Positions 7,101 through 13,816 of a stretch of 14,018 bases of DNA are shown piece after piece. The stretch comes from an uncultured Parabacteroides sp. (GTDB lineage: Bacteria > Bacteroidota > Bacteroidia > Bacteroidales > Tannerellaceae). A model generated the notes under the pieces. It saw only the letters and a list, made by a program, of their open reading frames with translations. It was not told the DNA's origin and searched no databases. The DNA lies in the NCBI GenBank assembly GCA_900547435.1, contig URGO01000086.1, positions 1 to 14,018 of the forward strand. The letters are read 5' to 3'. Within the stretch, counting starts at the first letter, position 1; the number at the start of each line of letters is the position of its first letter. The position numbers were made by a program, and so were the translations under genes.

Positions 7101-9695
7101 CCCCTGATAGTCCACCGAAACCAGTTGATAGGAATATTCCTTGTCCGTACTCAACGGCTGCTCTCCCTTTTGCGGAGAGCGGATTCCGATATACCTCTTA
7201 TAAGGCGAATAGAGCATACGGACAGCATCAATGCTGAAATCTCCCGATTCTTCATACACCTTGGTAACGAAGTTCCCCAACAGCATTCCGGGAGCCGTTG
7301 TGCCTACCTGCAACCGGGCTTGAATGATAGCGTTCCCCTCCGCATCAGTCCGGCCGGTAATCAGTTGGCTCTCTTCCGAATTGAACACCTGTGCCGGATT
7401 CGAGAATTGGTATTCCTTGAAGTTATCAAAGGTTGTCTCGGTCGAGATGAAAGTCCCTTGCAGGTCAAATTTCAGATTACGGGCTTTTGCACCTTGCAAC
7501 CATTCCACATGAAGCGGAATATCCAACGCCTCATCCCGAAGCAGGTACTTGGGAGCTTTTAGCTGAATCTTCAGCCGATTCGGTTTGATGCTCTCGATAC
7601 GGAAACGTTTTTCGAAAGAGGCGCTTCCCACCTCAACCTTGGCCATCCAAGCGCCGGTAGGAACATCGGCTTCGGTCGGTATATGGAATGTATATAGGCC
7701 GGATACCCCCTCCGTACTGACCTTTTGCTGGTATAATTGCCCTAACGGGTTATAGATGCCTAAACGCACCGGATGATGTTCGGGCAACATTTTCCCCTTA
7801 TCGTGGAGCATAAACCCGATATGCAACGTATCGCCCGGACGCCATACGCCCCGTTCTCCGTAGATAAACCCTTTCACGCCCCGTTGCAACACCTCTCCCT
7901 CCACATCAAACGTGCTTAAAGATAGGGCCGAAGCATCATCCACACGCAAGTAAGAGCGTTGTTTCCCCGTCGAGGCCAGCAAATAGAAAGGCTTTCCGCC
8001 GGCTTTCTTCAGGTCGAAAGTAAGCATTCCGTGTCTGTCCGTCAATCCTTCGGCCAACAACTGCCGTTGATAGTTATACGCTTGCACCGATACCCCCTCT
8101 ATCGGCTCGGTGTTCCGCAGGTGATGGGCCAAAACAAGCATTTTCCCGTCCGTTCCCGCCATGGCCATCAGTCCGATGTTGGTAGCCAGAATATTCTTGC
8201 CTACCGACTTGTTGAAATAATAAGAAGGAGTGCAAGGGTTGTTCCGGTCCTGATACCGGTAGAGCGACCAATCGGTATTCGCGTCCTCCTGATAATACCA
8301 TCCCCCTTCGTCAAACCGATTTACCTCCTCTTGGAAGGCGATTTCATTTTTGGCCCGAATCTCCTCTTTCGTATATTCCCTACCATCCGAACAAGTCAGG
8401 GCGCATAAAGTTTCGTCAAATGACAGGATAACCCGGTAAATCGCTCCCGGCTCCGGTTGGATCAGCTGGTTCAAATCCAGAGCAAAGGTGTTCCAACGCT
8501 TCAGGTCGTACGACTGCTCATCCAAAAACAGCACCTGGCGAGTCACAAGCCGCCCTACGCGCATCAGTTCACCCGTCTGGTCCAGTTGATTTGTTTGCAA
8601 AAACTGACCAATATTCTGCTCTCCTATTTTCAAGACCCGGACTATAACCCCTTTTAACCCGATAGCCTGGAAGGGGACACTCAGCCGGGCGGATTGCGGG
8701 AGAATCACACCTTCGCCTATAAAGCGTACTGCCGGAAGTCCTTCGTTTTCCTGAATGGGCCAACTTACCTCCTTCTCCAATGCCTGTCCACTCTTGCTTT
8801 TCAGTTCGGCTTTCAGGATAACCTCCAGCGAACGTATCTCTTTGTTCTCCGGATAAAGGCGCAACTTGTTCTCCGTGGCGGTTACGATACCCTGCGTGTT
8901 CCCCGCCAGATAAGCCAGCCCTTGCAGAGACTGTGTTTCGTCTAAGGGCTGAGTGAAAACAACCTCCACATACCGTTCCGGCTCTCTTACGTAATTCACC
9001 CGGTAGACAGAGAAATCCTTTGCGTCCGGTATGCCGGTTTGAATCAGATCATCCTCCGGAATACCCAGTTTGTTGGGCAGGACATACAGTTTGATGTCCC
9101 GTTTGCCCGGCCGGATATTTTCTAAAGTAAGCTGATGCTTCCTCCCGTCCGCGCTATGTTGCCAGCGCATATCCGCCTTTTCCGTTACGCCTATCAGAGG
9201 TTCTACGGTTTCGGGCAATTCCCTGTCGGAGGTATATATCACATATACCACATTATAGTTCTCCGGATGTGTGCTGTTCATGTCCAGCGAAACCCAATCC
9301 GCCCGTACACGCGGAGCCACCGTCCGGAAGGTGTGTTTGAACTTCCGGTATTTCTTTTCCGGAATGTCTCGCCAGGCGGAGAGGTCGACACTCAACTGAT
9401 AACGCGTGTCCCGCTTCAACGTCTGAGCCGGTTTGAAGATGAATGTTCGTTGCCCGTCAAAAGTCCAACGTCCTTCCGGTTCCGGGGTGATTTGTATCTG
9501 CTTTTCCCACTCCCCGGCTTTTCCGGCAGGAATAGGTTCAGCTAAAATAAGAGTGGGCTGGGTATAACGGGACACTTCGCCGGATGTAAACGCCTCTATA
9601 TAGGGATTATACGTGATTTCTTCGGACGTATGGAATGCGCATCCGCCCAATAAGCAACACAGGAATCCGACTATCGGAAATAGGTATCTGTTCAT
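4182..9695 (-). CDS. Alpha-2-macroglobulin family lipoprotein with CLEQ thioester motif
   Basis: This is a predicted envelope-anchored protease trap of the bacterial alpha-2-macroglobulin family. In that family a protease cuts a bait region, and the protein changes shape and binds it through a Cys-Gln thioester. I start it at ATG 9695-9693 (1837 residues). It is preceded by a GGGAGG Shine-Dalgarno and gives a clean lipoprotein signal MNRYLFPIVGFLCCLLGGC with lipidated Cys19. The frame extends 11 codons upstream to a TTG, but that TTG lies inside the promoter -7 box. An N-terminal Ig-like domain leads into macroglobulin domains, with MG2-type motifs YGERGVWRPGDT near residue 613 and YRPGETIHV near 978. 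A VDEGLLDLTRFQTPDPW block lies near 1105. The thioester motif YPHGCLEQ has Cys1387 and Gln1390, followed by a helical thioester domain, and the C-terminal beta domains end at GWVQVK. Length fits the family. The gene stands alone: both flanking genes are on the other strand, and no penicillin-binding protein 1C gene, a common partner in other bacteria, is visible beside it. Confidence 0.93.
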   Translation of the reverse strand: MNRYLFPIVGFLCCLLGGCAFHTSEEITYNPYIEAFTSGEVSRYTQPTLILAEPIPAGKAGEWEKQIQITPEPEGRWTFDGQRTFIFKPAQTLKRDTRYQLSVDLSAWRDIPEKKYRKFKHTFRTVAPRVRADWVSLDMNSTHPENYNVVYVIYTSDRELPETVEPLIGVTEKADMRWQHSADGRKHQLTLENIRPGKRDIKLYVLPNKLGIPEDDLIQTGIPDAKDFSVYRVNYVREPERYVEVVFTQPLDETQSLQGLAYLAGNTQGIVTATENKLRLYPENKEIRSLEVILKAELKSKSGQALEKEVSWPIQENEGLPAVRFIGEGVILPQSARLSVPFQAIGLKGVIVRVLKIGEQNIGQFLQTNQLDQTGELMRVGRLVTRQVLFLDEQSYDLKRWNTFALDLNQLIQPEPGAIYRVILSFDETLCALTCSDGREYTKEEIRAKNEIAFQEEVNRFDEGGWYYQEDANTDWSLYRYQDRNNPCTPSYYFNKSVGKNILATNIGLMAMAGTDGKMLVLAHHLRNTEPIEGVSVQAYNYQRQLLAEGLTDRHGMLTFDLKKAGGKPFYLLASTGKQRSYLRVDDASALSLSTFDVEGEVLQRGVKGFIYGERGVWRPGDTLHIGFMLHDKGKMLPEHHPVRLGIYNPLGQLYQQKVSTEGVSGLYTFHIPTEADVPTGAWMAKVEVGSASFEKRFRIESIKPNRLKIQLKAPKYLLRDEALDIPLHVEWLQGAKARNLKFDLQGTFISTETTFDNFKEYQFSNPAQVFNSEESQLITGRTDAEGNAIIQARLQVGTTAPGMLLGNFVTKVYEESGDFSIDAVRMLYSPYKRYIGIRSPQKGEQPLSTDKEYSYQLVSVDYQGNPVGNADLSVDIYKVDWYWWWSADRNALANYVSGSYNKPVKHLDIRTDGQGNASFPLRFAREEWGTYLILAKDKQGGHTTGLTCYYDWPELEGRRDRNGADNASILTFKTDKETYRPGETIHVSIPSSEGSRAIVSVQTGTKILSVEEYVCQDNETSLEIPVTSEMEPNAYLFISLIQPHGNTENDLPIRMYGVVPFEVISEESRLLPQIETANEWKPESTCTLTVSEKSGREMAYTLAIVDEGLLDLTRFQTPDPWTAFHAREALGVHTWDLYDYVLGAYGGRIEQLFSIGGDDVLNKGPKAVVNRFTPVVRFSGPYRLGKGERKAHTLFLPNYNGRVRVMVVATDGMAYGNAEKSVMVRKPVMLLGTLPRVIGTDEEMEIPATVFATEEQVGDVQVRIQTSDEMEVIGSSTCQLHFQAQEDRTVTFRVKVKDQPGKGRVTLTAIGKGEKSTYETDLEIRSVSTRQVKVLHETIDAGETWNKEISLDGQPGSNRVELEVARIRPLNLTGRLQELNDYPHGCLEQIVSKAFPQVYLSRFMELTDEQARISETNVKQAISRLRSYQTASGSFAYWAGQTGTNAWGSIYALHFLLEAEAQGYASPSSMKQQALTDLRKIASTWKEPSDKQIRESEVLIQAYRLYVVALAGQADVGAMNRLKALEISPLGKEMLALAYAQIGRSDVANTLINQTQEADSSVLNGRDETFGSELRDDAIRLLLRCALDKEPEMLPLVNRLSETLSSDRWLNTQETAFAILALADYYGKYQPEPGEMNFVYRHQDIEESVRTPETVWADQPLLEGNPGMFPLQIRNEGNVPLHLLAKISGESSQENIPASQNGLRISVDYRTTDGHSLSVSELGQGTNFEAWITIQNPTARPLSHLALTAIFPSGWEILNTRFLPVATEEDKVDYQDIRDDRVLSYVDYLPAGNQVTVRINLCAVYSGRFYLPPITCETMYDSAIRANTSSGWVQVK

Positions 9696-9725
9696 AAATA
9701 ATCCTCCCTCTTTGGTGATTTGTCC

Positions 9726-9733
9726 CAAATATA
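9726..9733 (-). promoter_or_regulatory. -7 promoter box of the alpha-2-macroglobulin gene
   Basis: The minus strand reads TATATTTG here, an exact match to the Bacteroidetes -7 consensus TAnnTTTG. It lies about 30 bp before the chosen start codon. I see no good TTTG -33 element at the usual ~20-bp distance upstream. The match argues that transcription starts near 9719, inside the alternative TTG-initiated extension, and so supports the downstream ATG at 9695. Confidence 0.65.
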
Positions 9734-9758
9734 GGGAAATAATAATGAATATCCTAAT

Positions 9759-9786
9759 AGTTTTTTAGTTTGTAAGTTTTTTAGTT
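9759..9786. repeat. Tandem 12-bp repeat in the divergent promoter region
   Basis: AGTTTTTTAGTT occurs at 9759-9770 and 9775-9786, a 16-bp period, midway between two divergent -7 boxes. It could be a regulator site or simply AT-rich low-complexity sequence. Confidence 0.5.
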
Positions 9787-9799
9787 GATTAAAAATTCC

Positions 9800-9807
9800 T
9801 ATATTTG
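9800..9807 (+). promoter_or_regulatory. -7 promoter box of the kinase/transporter operon
   Basis: TATATTTG matches the Bacteroidetes TAnnTTTG element exactly and lies 39 bp before the ATG at 9847. The upstream region is T-rich. A TTTG at 9769-9772 is 27 bp away, farther than the usual ~20 bp, so the -33 element is weak or displaced. No Shine-Dalgarno is seen before the ATG, which is normal for this phylum. Confidence 0.65.
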
Positions 9808-9846
9808 CCCAAATAAACGCAAATAAAACAAATCGAGATTAATATC

Positions 9847-10944
9847 ATGGCGAAAACGAAAGAAGAACTGCTGGCCATTCTGGACCAGTTTGATTTAAAG
9901 GAGCCTGTTGTATCAGCTGAACCTTTTGGAAACGGACATATCAACGACACGTTGAAAGTAATCACTGCAAATGGCGAGATTAAGTATGTATTGCAACGGA
10001 TAAATCACCTCATCTTTACAGATGTGGATATGTTGCAACACAATATCCATACGGTAACCTCACATATCCGTAAGAAACTGGAGGCGCGAGGCGAGACGGA
10101 TATAGACCGCAAAGTGCTGACTTTCCTCCCGACTAAAGACGGGAAGCAGTATTACTTTGACGGAGACAGCTATTGGCGGGTGTCTCTGTTTATCCCGCGA
10201 AGCAAAAGTTATGAGGAGGTGACTCCGGAACTGTCATACGAAGCAGGAAAGGCATTTGGTGATTTCCAGACCATGCTGGCGGATATCCCGGAGGGAACAT
10301 TGGGCGAAACAATCCCGAATTTCCATAATATGGAGTTTCGCTTGCAGCAATTCCGCGAGGCTATCAAGGCGAATGCTGCAAACCGCCTGGACGAAGTGAA
10401 GGAGCTGGTAGACGAAATAGAGAAACGCGCGGAGGCTATGTGCATCCAGGAACGCCTGTACCGGGAAGGGAAACTGAAAAAACGCACGAACCATTGCGAT
10501 ACAAAAGTAAATAATATGCTGTTTGACGCAAATACCGACGAGGTGCTTTGCGTCATCGACCTGGACACGGTGATGCCCGGATTTGTCTTGTCTGACATAG
10601 GCGACTTTATCCGCACGGCAGGCAATACCGGAGCAGAGGATGACGAAGACCTGAGTCGTGTAGGCGTGAATATGCCCATCTTCCAGGCTTATACACGCGG
10701 GTATATGGAGAAGGCAAAAGCTTTCCTGACGCCTACGGAAATCAAGCTTTTGCCCTACGGAGGACGGTTGCTGACCTATATGCAGACTGTACGCTTCCTG
10801 ACGGATTACCTGAACGGGGATACCTATTATAAAATTCATAGCCCGAAGCACAACCTGATTCGTACGAAAGCACAATTCAAATTATTGCAAAGTCTGGAAG
10901 AGCACGCGGCTGAGATGGACGAATTTATGAACCAATGGTTGTAA
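9847..10944 (+). CDS. NahK-like N-acetylhexosamine kinase (APH phosphotransferase family)
   Basis: This 365-residue protein has the aminoglycoside-phosphotransferase fold and resembles N-acetylhexosamine 1-kinase (NahK) of Bifidobacterium along its length. NahK uses ATP to phosphorylate GlcNAc or GalNAc at C1. Recognisable blocks are EPFGNGHINDT (residues 25-35, nucleotide-binding loop region), YVLQRIN (47-53), AFGDFQ (136-141), the catalytic loop HCDTKVNN with Asp218, the metal-binding IDLDTVMPG with Asp238, and HNLIRT near 335-340. The two key aspartates are 20 residues apart, as I recall for NahK (Asp208 and Asp228). The residue before Asp218 is Cys where NahK has Asn. It is probably cytoplasmic. 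It is the first gene of an operon, with the MFS transporter start 9 bp after its stop. Similar proteins are often labelled only as phosphotransferase, and the related AmgK kinases act on MurNAc and GlcNAc. The family call is firm; the exact sugar is inference. Confidence 0.85.
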   Translation: MAKTKEELLAILDQFDLKEPVVSAEPFGNGHINDTLKVITANGEIKYVLQRINHLIFTDVDMLQHNIHTVTSHIRKKLEARGETDIDRKVLTFLPTKDGKQYYFDGDSYWRVSLFIPRSKSYEEVTPELSYEAGKAFGDFQTMLADIPEGTLGETIPNFHNMEFRLQQFREAIKANAANRLDEVKELVDEIEKRAEAMCIQERLYREGKLKKRTNHCDTKVNNMLFDANTDEVLCVIDLDTVMPGFVLSDIGDFIRTAGNTGAEDDEDLSRVGVNMPIFQAYTRGYMEKAKAFLTPTEIKLLPYGGRLLTYMQTVRFLTDYLNGDTYYKIHSPKHNLIRTKAQFKLLQSLEEHAAEMDEFMNQWL

Positions 10945-10953
10945 GAGAAGCGT

Positions 10954-12237
10954 ATGAATAGCACGATCAAACATAAAATATCTCCTGTCGCGTGGGTACC
11001 TACGGTCTATTTCGCGATGGGTATGCCGTTTGTCGTATTGAATATGGTGACGGCCCTGATGTTTAAAGGTCTTGGCATATCGGATGCGCAGATTGCTTTC
11101 TGGAACACTGTGATTTTGTTCGCCTGGACGATCAAAGCTTTGTGGAGTCCTTTACTGGAGATGTTCAAGACGAAGAGGTTTTTCGTGGTCTTGACACAAT
11201 TCTGCTCGGGCGTATTCTTCGGATTGGTGGCTTTGTCTTTGCAATTGCCCAATTTCTTTGCCATATCCATCGCTCTGCTTGCCGTGATAGCTTTCAGCGG
11301 GGCGACGCATGACGTAGCGACCGACGGAGTTTACATGGCTGTGCTGAGCAAGGATGACCAGGCCAAGTATATCGGATGGCAAGGTGCCTTTTACAATGTG
11401 GCGAAGCTGGCCGCTACCGGAGGACTGGTTTATCTGGCGGGTTACCTGATTGAGCATGTGGGTGTGGTTCATGCCTGGATGACCATCATGGGGTGTTGTG
11501 GGGCGATTATGCTTGTTCTGGCCCTTTACCACTGGAAGATGCTGCCCAGCGATAAAGTTGAGGACGGAGAAAAGCGTGTTACCTCCATGCACGACACCTG
11601 GGTTGCCCTGAAAGAGGTTATCCTGACTTTCTTCCAGAAGAAATACATCTGGCTTTATATTATCTTCATTATATTGTATCGCTTTGCCGAAGGGCTGGTG
11701 ATGAAAATCGTACCGTTGTTCCTGAAAGCGCCTTTGGAGAATGGCGGATTGGGACTGACCGAACAGGAAATCGGATTGTATTACGGAAGTTTTGGTGCGG
11801 CGGCCTTCGTATTGGGCTCGTTCCTTGCCGGCTATTACATCTCGCATAACGGATTGAAGAAAACACTGTTCTCGCTTTGTTGCGTATTCAACTTCCCGTT
11901 TGCGGTTTATCCTTTGCTGGCTATTTACCAGCCGGATAGCGCGTGGCTAATCGGTGGCGCAATTACCGTCGAATATTTCGGGTATGGCTTCGGTTTCGTA
12001 GGCCTGACGCTCTTTATGATGCAGCAGGTGGCTCCGGGGAAACACCAGATGGCGCATTATGCCTTTGCTTCGGGAATCATGAACCTTGGGGGGATGATTC
12101 CGGGTATGATGAGCGGATTCCTGAGCGATTGGCTGGGGTATGACATCTTCTTTGTCGTGGTCCTCTTTGCGGCTATTCCGGTATTAATATTGGTGAAGTT
12201 CCTGCCTTTCACTTATGCAGATGAAAAGAAGTCATAG
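10954..12237 (+). CDS. MFS transporter, AmpG/PAT-like
   Basis: This 427-residue inner-membrane protein has about 12 hydrophobic segments (roughly 11-36, 46-66, 76-97, 99-119, 142-164, 171-192, 229-250, 272-297, 302-324, 329-355, 366-389 and 396-417) and a charged central loop near 193-227. The SGATHDVATDGVYMAVL block (115-131) at the end of segment 4 corresponds to the 'SATQD/HDI...D' signature of AmpG-type (PAT family) transporters, which import anhydro-muropeptides or related saccharides with protons. At 12 segments it is shorter than E. coli AmpG, which has 14. It lies 9 bp after the kinase gene and is probably translated from the same mRNA, so it likely imports the kinase's substrate or a precursor. 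No terminator is evident right after the stop. A muropeptide, GlcNAc-containing disaccharide or free amino sugar are all possible cargoes. Confidence 0.85.
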   Translation: MNSTIKHKISPVAWVPTVYFAMGMPFVVLNMVTALMFKGLGISDAQIAFWNTVILFAWTIKALWSPLLEMFKTKRFFVVLTQFCSGVFFGLVALSLQLPNFFAISIALLAVIAFSGATHDVATDGVYMAVLSKDDQAKYIGWQGAFYNVAKLAATGGLVYLAGYLIEHVGVVHAWMTIMGCCGAIMLVLALYHWKMLPSDKVEDGEKRVTSMHDTWVALKEVILTFFQKKYIWLYIIFIILYRFAEGLVMKIVPLFLKAPLENGGLGLTEQEIGLYYGSFGAAAFVLGSFLAGYYISHNGLKKTLFSLCCVFNFPFAVYPLLAIYQPDSAWLIGGAITVEYFGYGFGFVGLTLFMMQQVAPGKHQMAHYAFASGIMNLGGMIPGMMSGFLSDWLGYDIFFVVVLFAAIPVLILVKFLPFTYADEKKS

Positions 12238-12279
12238 AGAAGCAAATAGACTAGAATAGATAAAAAAAGAGGGAAAATG

Positions 12280-12311
12280 TTTGCATTATAATAAAGGATG
12301 CTTTATATTTG
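12280..12311 (+). promoter_or_regulatory. trp operon promoter (TTTG-N20-TATATTTG)
   Basis: A -33 TTTG at 12280-12283 and a -7 TATATTTG at 12304-12311 are separated by exactly 20 bp, a near-perfect Bacteroidetes housekeeping promoter. The predicted transcript would start around 12316-12320, about 20 nt before the leader peptide ATG. Confidence 0.85.
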
Positions 12312-12339
12312 CCGTCGAAAAGAATCAAAAAACAGAAAA

Positions 12340-12396
12340 ATGAGAACTATTTTAGTAAATACATATTGGTGGTGGCGCCTCGTACAACTTGAATAA
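12340..12396 (+). CDS. trpL: trp operon leader peptide
   Basis: An 18-codon ORF encodes MRTILVNTYWWWRLVQLE and then TAA. Three consecutive TGG codons (12367-12375) make it a tryptophan sensor: with scarce charged tRNA-Trp the ribosome stalls there. It sits between a strong promoter and a strong terminator, with trpB starting 152 bp after its stop. The peptide itself probably has no function after translation. It is too short for routine gene callers, and annotation rests on the Trp run and the context. Confidence 0.9.
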   Translation: MRTILVNTYWWWRLVQLE

Positions 12397-12456
12397 GTCG
12401 TAAGAGACGAAGACCTATATGTATATACTTCTGATATGATGAAAGCGGTCTGTCGC
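12380..12456 (+). promoter_or_regulatory. trp attenuator: candidate protector and antiterminator pairings
   Basis: Antiterminator: CGAAGACC (12408-12415) can pair with 12447-12455 in eight pairs with one bulged G (12452), sequestering the 5' arm of the terminator. Protector: TCGT (12380-12383), just past the Trp codons, can pair with ACGA (12407-12410), which overlaps the antiterminator, and GGT (12371-12373) could add ACC (12413-12415). A ribosome stalled on the Trp codons would cover the protector strand and favour the antiterminator. These pairings were found by eye. The antiterminator is the firmer of the two. Confidence 0.6.
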
Positions 12457-12477
12457 ACTTGCGGCAGGCCGCTTTTT
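12442..12477 (+). terminator. trp attenuator (Rho-independent terminator)
   Basis: Arms 12442-12456 and 12461-12475 form a 15-bp stem containing two G-U pairs, closed by an ACTT tetraloop. It ends in TTTTT at 12473-12477, whose first three bases also pair with the stem's A-run. It stands between the leader peptide and trpB, so it would stop transcription before the structural genes when tryptophan is plentiful. Confidence 0.9.
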
Positions 12478-12548
12478 CGTTAGGACAGGTTGAAAGAAAC
12501 GAGAAAATAAGATACAAGATAAGAATAACAACATAAAATAAAGAAAAG

Positions 12549-13742
12549 ATGAAAACGTATCAAGTAGATGAGAATGGGTATTACGGGGAATTTGGCGGAG
12601 CCTATGTCCCGGAAATTCTGCATCGGTGTGTAGAAACTTTGCGTGAGAATTATCTGACGATTCTGGAAGATGAGTCATTCCGTAAGGAGTATGAACGGTT
12701 ATTGCACGATTACGTGGGGCGTCCTTCACCGCTTTATCTCGCCAAACGGTTGAGTGCGCATTACGGATGCAAGATCTATCTGAAGCGCGAGGATTTAAAT
12801 CATACGGGAGCGCACAAGATAAACAATGCCTTGGGGCAAGCGCTCTTGGCGCAACGCATGGGCAAGACACGGATCATAGCCGAGACCGGTGCCGGTCAGC
12901 ATGGGGTGGCCAGCGCGACGGCTTGTGCCCTGCTGGGCCTGGAATGTGTGGTGTATATGGGGAAAACCGATGTGGAACGCCAGCGTATCAACGTTCAGAA
13001 AATGGAGATGCTGGGCGCAAAGGTAATCCCGGTAACATCAGGGAACATGACCCTAAAGGATGCGACCAACGAGGCGATACGCGACTGGTGTTGCCATCCG
13101 GCGGATACCTATTATATTATCGGGTCGACCGTAGGCCCACATCCCTATCCGGATATGGTAGCCCGCTTGCAATCCGTCATCAGCCGGGAGATACGTGTGC
13201 AATTGCAGGAGCACGAGGGGCGGGACTATCCGGACTACCTGATAGCTTGTGTAGGAGGCGGAAGCAATGCCGCCGGAACGATTTACCATTATCTGGATGA
13301 TGAACGGGTGAAAATCGTACTGGCCGAGGCGGGCGGATTGGGTGTTTTCTCCGGGAAAACCGCCGCTACCATCCAATTGGGAAAGAAAGGTATCATTCAT
13401 GGGGCGCGTACCTTTGTCATTCAGAATGAGGACGGGCAAATAGAGGAGCCCTACTCCATCTCAGCCGGACTGGATTATCCGGGAATCGGTCCGATGCACG
13501 CTAACCTGGCCGAGACTCATCGCGCGAAGGTGATCGCGGTAAATGATGACGAAGCCCTTGAAGCCGCATTCTTCCTGACACGTATGGAAGGAATCATTCC
13601 GGCGTTAGAGAGCGCACATGCCCTCGGAGCTTTACCGAAATTGAATTTCCAACCGGAGGATGTCGTTGTCCTGACCGTTTCCGGACGAGGCGATAAGGAC
13701 ATGGAGACCTACGTTAAACGAATGAAGAAAAATGAAGAATGA
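12549..13742 (+). CDS. trpB: Tryptophan synthase beta subunit
   Basis: This PLP enzyme (EC 4.2.1.20) condenses indole with L-serine to give tryptophan, in a complex with the alpha subunit TrpA. At 397 residues it has standard TrpB length. Visible landmarks are the N-terminal YYGEFGGAYVPE (11-22), NHTGAHKINNALGQ with Schiff-base Lys90, the AETGAGQHG substrate carboxylate loop with Glu112 (111-119), the GGGSNA phosphate-binding loop (236-241), SAGLDYPGIGP (305-315) and TVSGRGDKD with Ser378 (376-384). It is the conventional TrpB1 form, not the longer TrpB2. The start at 12549 gives the expected N-terminus. Expression is controlled by the attenuator just upstream, and trpE begins 74 bp downstream, the trpB-first order known from Bacteroidetes. 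The last residues (KKNEE) and the stop are encoded inside an AATGAAGAA word repeat, so the native C-terminus may have been slightly altered. Confidence 0.97.
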   Translation: MKTYQVDENGYYGEFGGAYVPEILHRCVETLRENYLTILEDESFRKEYERLLHDYVGRPSPLYLAKRLSAHYGCKIYLKREDLNHTGAHKINNALGQALLAQRMGKTRIIAETGAGQHGVASATACALLGLECVVYMGKTDVERQRINVQKMEMLGAKVIPVTSGNMTLKDATNEAIRDWCCHPADTYYIIGSTVGPHPYPDMVARLQSVISREIRVQLQEHEGRDYPDYLIACVGGGSNAAGTIYHYLDDERVKIVLAEAGGLGVFSGKTAATIQLGKKGIIHGARTFVIQNEDGQIEEPYSISAGLDYPGIGPMHANLAETHRAKVIAVNDDEALEAAFFLTRMEGIIPALESAHALGALPKLNFQPEDVVVLTVSGRGDKDMETYVKRMKKNEE

Positions 13743-13808
13743 GGAATGAAGAATTAAGAATGAAGAATTTTCCAACTTCTAACTACAAACTACCAACTAC
13801 TAACTACC
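13721..13808. repeat. Two word-repeat tracts across the trpB-trpE junction
   Basis: AATGAAGAA occurs four times, at 13721-13729, 13731-13739, 13745-13753 and 13759-13767, running from the trpB 3' end through its stop codon. It is followed by a 7-bp-period tandem repeat: AACTAC at 13781, 13788, 13795 and 13802, with a degenerate AACTTCT unit at 13774. No promoter or terminator is evident, so trpE is presumably read from the trpB transcript. Confidence 0.8.
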
Positions 13809-13816
13809 TAAAAAAA

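Noticed and set aside
6474..7562. 362-codon plus-strand ORF opposite the alpha-2-macroglobulin gene
   Set aside because: It is wholly antisense to a strongly supported gene, its Arg/Pro/Leu-rich composition is typical of a shadow frame, and no domain is seen.
9696..9728. Upstream TTG start for the alpha-2-macroglobulin protein
   Set aside because: The TTG is part of the TATATTTG promoter box. The extension would place hydrophilic residues before the signal peptide, and the ATG at 9695 has a GGGAGG Shine-Dalgarno.
10234..10875. 213-codon minus-strand ORF opposite the kinase
   Set aside because: It is a shadow of the NahK-like kinase, whose catalytic residues fix the true frame.
11152..11847. 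231-codon minus-strand ORF opposite the MFS transporter
   Set aside because: It is antisense to a clear 12-segment membrane protein and has no independent support.
13774..13808. Possible CRISPR-like array
   Set aside because: The 7-bp units are contiguous, with no spacers and no cas genes nearby. It is a simple tandem repeat.
13739..13816. Earlier ATG start for trpE within the repeats
   Set aside because: The upstream extension is translated repeat sequence. The ATG at 13817 begins at the expected TrpE N-terminus.
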